From contig NW_019091899.1 of the NCBI RefSeq assembly GCF_001949145.1, positions 1,529 through 21,606 on the forward strand: 20,078 bases of DNA. The letters run 5' to 3'. Made by a program: the position numbers and the translations under genes. Shown here one piece after another: positions 18,489-20,078 of the stretch (position 1 is its first letter; each line of letters opens with the position of its first letter). The notes under the pieces were generated by a model. It saw only the letters and a program-made list of their open reading frames with translations, was not told the origin of the DNA and did no database searches. Source of the DNA: Acanthaster planci. Its lineage: Eukaryota > Echinodermata > Asteroidea > Valvatida > Acanthasteridae.

Positions 18489-20078
18489 GGAATTTAAACG
18501 GCAAATTAAGATCCATGTACAGCAGAAAGGGAGATTACAAATAGAAGACACGCTAAAAGTGTGTCATACGCATTGACTTGAATGCATATTTTTCTATATC
18601 TCAAACAAATTACACATCAAGTATAAAGTACATTTTCTCCAATACAGATTGCACGTTGAATCAAAATGTAGAAATGAAACTCTCCCTGAACCTTCATCAC
18701 GGATGCTGAAAGAAAAGTCCTTTTGATGCAGTTTGCTGATTTGTAATTTCTTTGTTCTATACCCAAGAAGCACACCCTTTCTCTGTACATGTGCTTGTAT
18801 ACTAAGAGTTTTCGGATTCTCAATGGCTTATTTTTTTTACCATTTTCTTCTGTTTTATGTCACATTTTTAAAGTAATGGTTTGGCTTAGACATTTTCCCA
18901 CCTTGTCCATTTGTGTGATAAAAATAATTTTACTTCGCTGTTAGTTATTCTTTTCAGAACAATTGAAACAAAATATGAATTAGCAAATAAACGTTTCCTT
19001 TCATGAAATATTTTGTATAAATTAGTCACAAAGAAAAAAATTAGACGATATAAAGTTTAATGAATAACATTACACGAATCTCACAAATGCTTGCTGATTC
19101 ACGAAACTGAACGCAAAAACACATACCGCGGGAGTGTCCGCGCGAATTTGAATGCTTTTTGCTCGTTTTTCCAGGAAGACCCTTCGCTTTGTGAATAACT
19201 ATGCTGTGCAATCGCATGCTCTCTGAATGAAATTGAACGATCAGTTTTGTTCTTTGAATGGTGATCTAGATCGTCAATCTATTTCTTGCTAATTTGAATG
19301 AAACTCGCTAATTCGTGTGCGAAGATGAATTCAGCCGTGCAAACCTATGGTACAGCTTTGATATTACTTAACGCTGTAGATCCGGCCAAAGTACTCATGC
19401 AGTTAGTTCCTAACAATTTTGTTCCACTTCTAAACATGATGCCAAGGCTAAAATTGTTCAAAACCCTACACGCAAAATAGGACCCTTATGTGGTTTATGC
19501 TTTTAAGGGGGCCTTCCAACCTTTAGACATAGGTCCCAAAAAGAGGACTGAACAGGGGGGGGTAGACAAACCAACCAACCAAATTTGATGAATGTCCCTC
19601 AACTCCCGTCAGTGAACATATCACAAAAGACCAGTGACAGTGTAAATAGAGACAAACACCAACCGTTTCATACTCCAAGACGGTTAACTTCCACAGTCCA
19701 TGTTTTATTTTACTGTATCTTATATACATTTAATACAAATAGCTCAATGCAGATAAAAACCAGAAAGTGACAAGTAAAAATCTTCCAAATCTGTAAAGTG
19801 CACACATCCATTAGAGTTTAGTTCTCTTTTTTTTTCTCCTTTTTTATGCAATACTATATTATATAAGTAGGAAATACGCATGTGTGCCCCTTTCTGTTTC
19901 CTTTTTGTACAAAGATTTCATCGTTTTAAGATTTGTCTTTTTATACCATATATATTTTTGTAATGTCGGAACCTGCATGATCAGTCGATTAATCATCAGC
20001 TATCTACGCCGCAGGGAGATAAAAGAACACGACACACAAACAATTCATACTTATTACCGTACTAGCACTGTTTTTTTT
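18489..20078. other. unassigned sequence, possible intron or intergenic DNA
   Basis: No gene, RNA or repeat family was recognised. Notable are a GC-rich spot, CCGCGGGAGTGTCCGCGCG (about 19125-19143), followed by AATTTGAATG; a plus-strand frame at 19298-19480 without family signal; and T-rich runs at 19828-19846. The window ends in a poly-T run. Confidence 0.45.

Noticed and set aside
19298-19480. 60-codon plus-strand frame
   Set aside because: No domain, no upstream signals, and a length expected by chance.
1-20078. tRNA, rRNA or tRNA-derived SINE
   Set aside because: No paired A-box and B-box promoter or cloverleaf was recognised on either strand by eye; a tRNAscan or Rfam search was not possible.

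Overview
This window reads as non-coding nuclear DNA from an animal, most likely a marine invertebrate. It is AT-rich, has no bacterial-style gene packing, and carries one ambiguous base (781), as in a draft assembly. It holds decayed LINE retrotransposons, a MITE, many ATGTAC repeats and broken genes of Polinton/Maverick-like (adintovirus-like) elements. No complete, intact protein-coding gene was found. The phylum cannot be fixed from the sequence; a cnidarian, mollusc, sponge, echinoderm or cephalochordate would all fit.

Layout. From 1 to about 6200 the DNA is mostly unassigned. It has a T-rich tract (250-660), many palindromic ACATGT/ATGTAC runs, and a minus-strand fragment of a LINE reverse transcriptase (2630-2950). 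A 198-bp MITE with TA target duplication lies at 6214-6411, and two hairpin-forming repeats follow (7865-7980, 8039-8132). At 8481-9647 is a 1.17-kb element with terminal inverted repeats of about 150 bp. Its core holds the 3' end of a LINE reverse transcriptase.

From about 9650 to 14650 is the wreck of a Polinton-like virus/transposon. A capsid-like gene (plus, 9651-10525) and a probable second capsid-type protein fragment (plus, 11468-11661) face the N-terminal part of a protein-primed-type family B DNA polymerase (minus, 14650-13945). All are broken by stops and frameshifts. Between the converging blocks lie seven same-strand copies of a 15-nt motif, GTAACRTGAGTAACC, and a 40-bp-arm hairpin.

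From 14901 to 17950 the window is rich in local repeats. A repeat 'B' (two copies) has one copy sandwiched exactly between two copies of a roughly 127-bp segment 'A', like an exceptionally long target-site duplication. A pair of 149-bp arrays is built from GGTACGAGTTGTC-like units. A 28-bp perfect palindrome sits inside one B copy. A minus-strand exon-like frame lies next to that copy.

Near the right end an E2F-like site is followed by a short ATG exon (MENFE) with a good splice donor. This may be the 5' end of a host gene that runs past the window, but the evidence is thin. The genes do not form a working system as they stand; the coherent story is a dead Polinton-like provirus invaded by smaller repeats.
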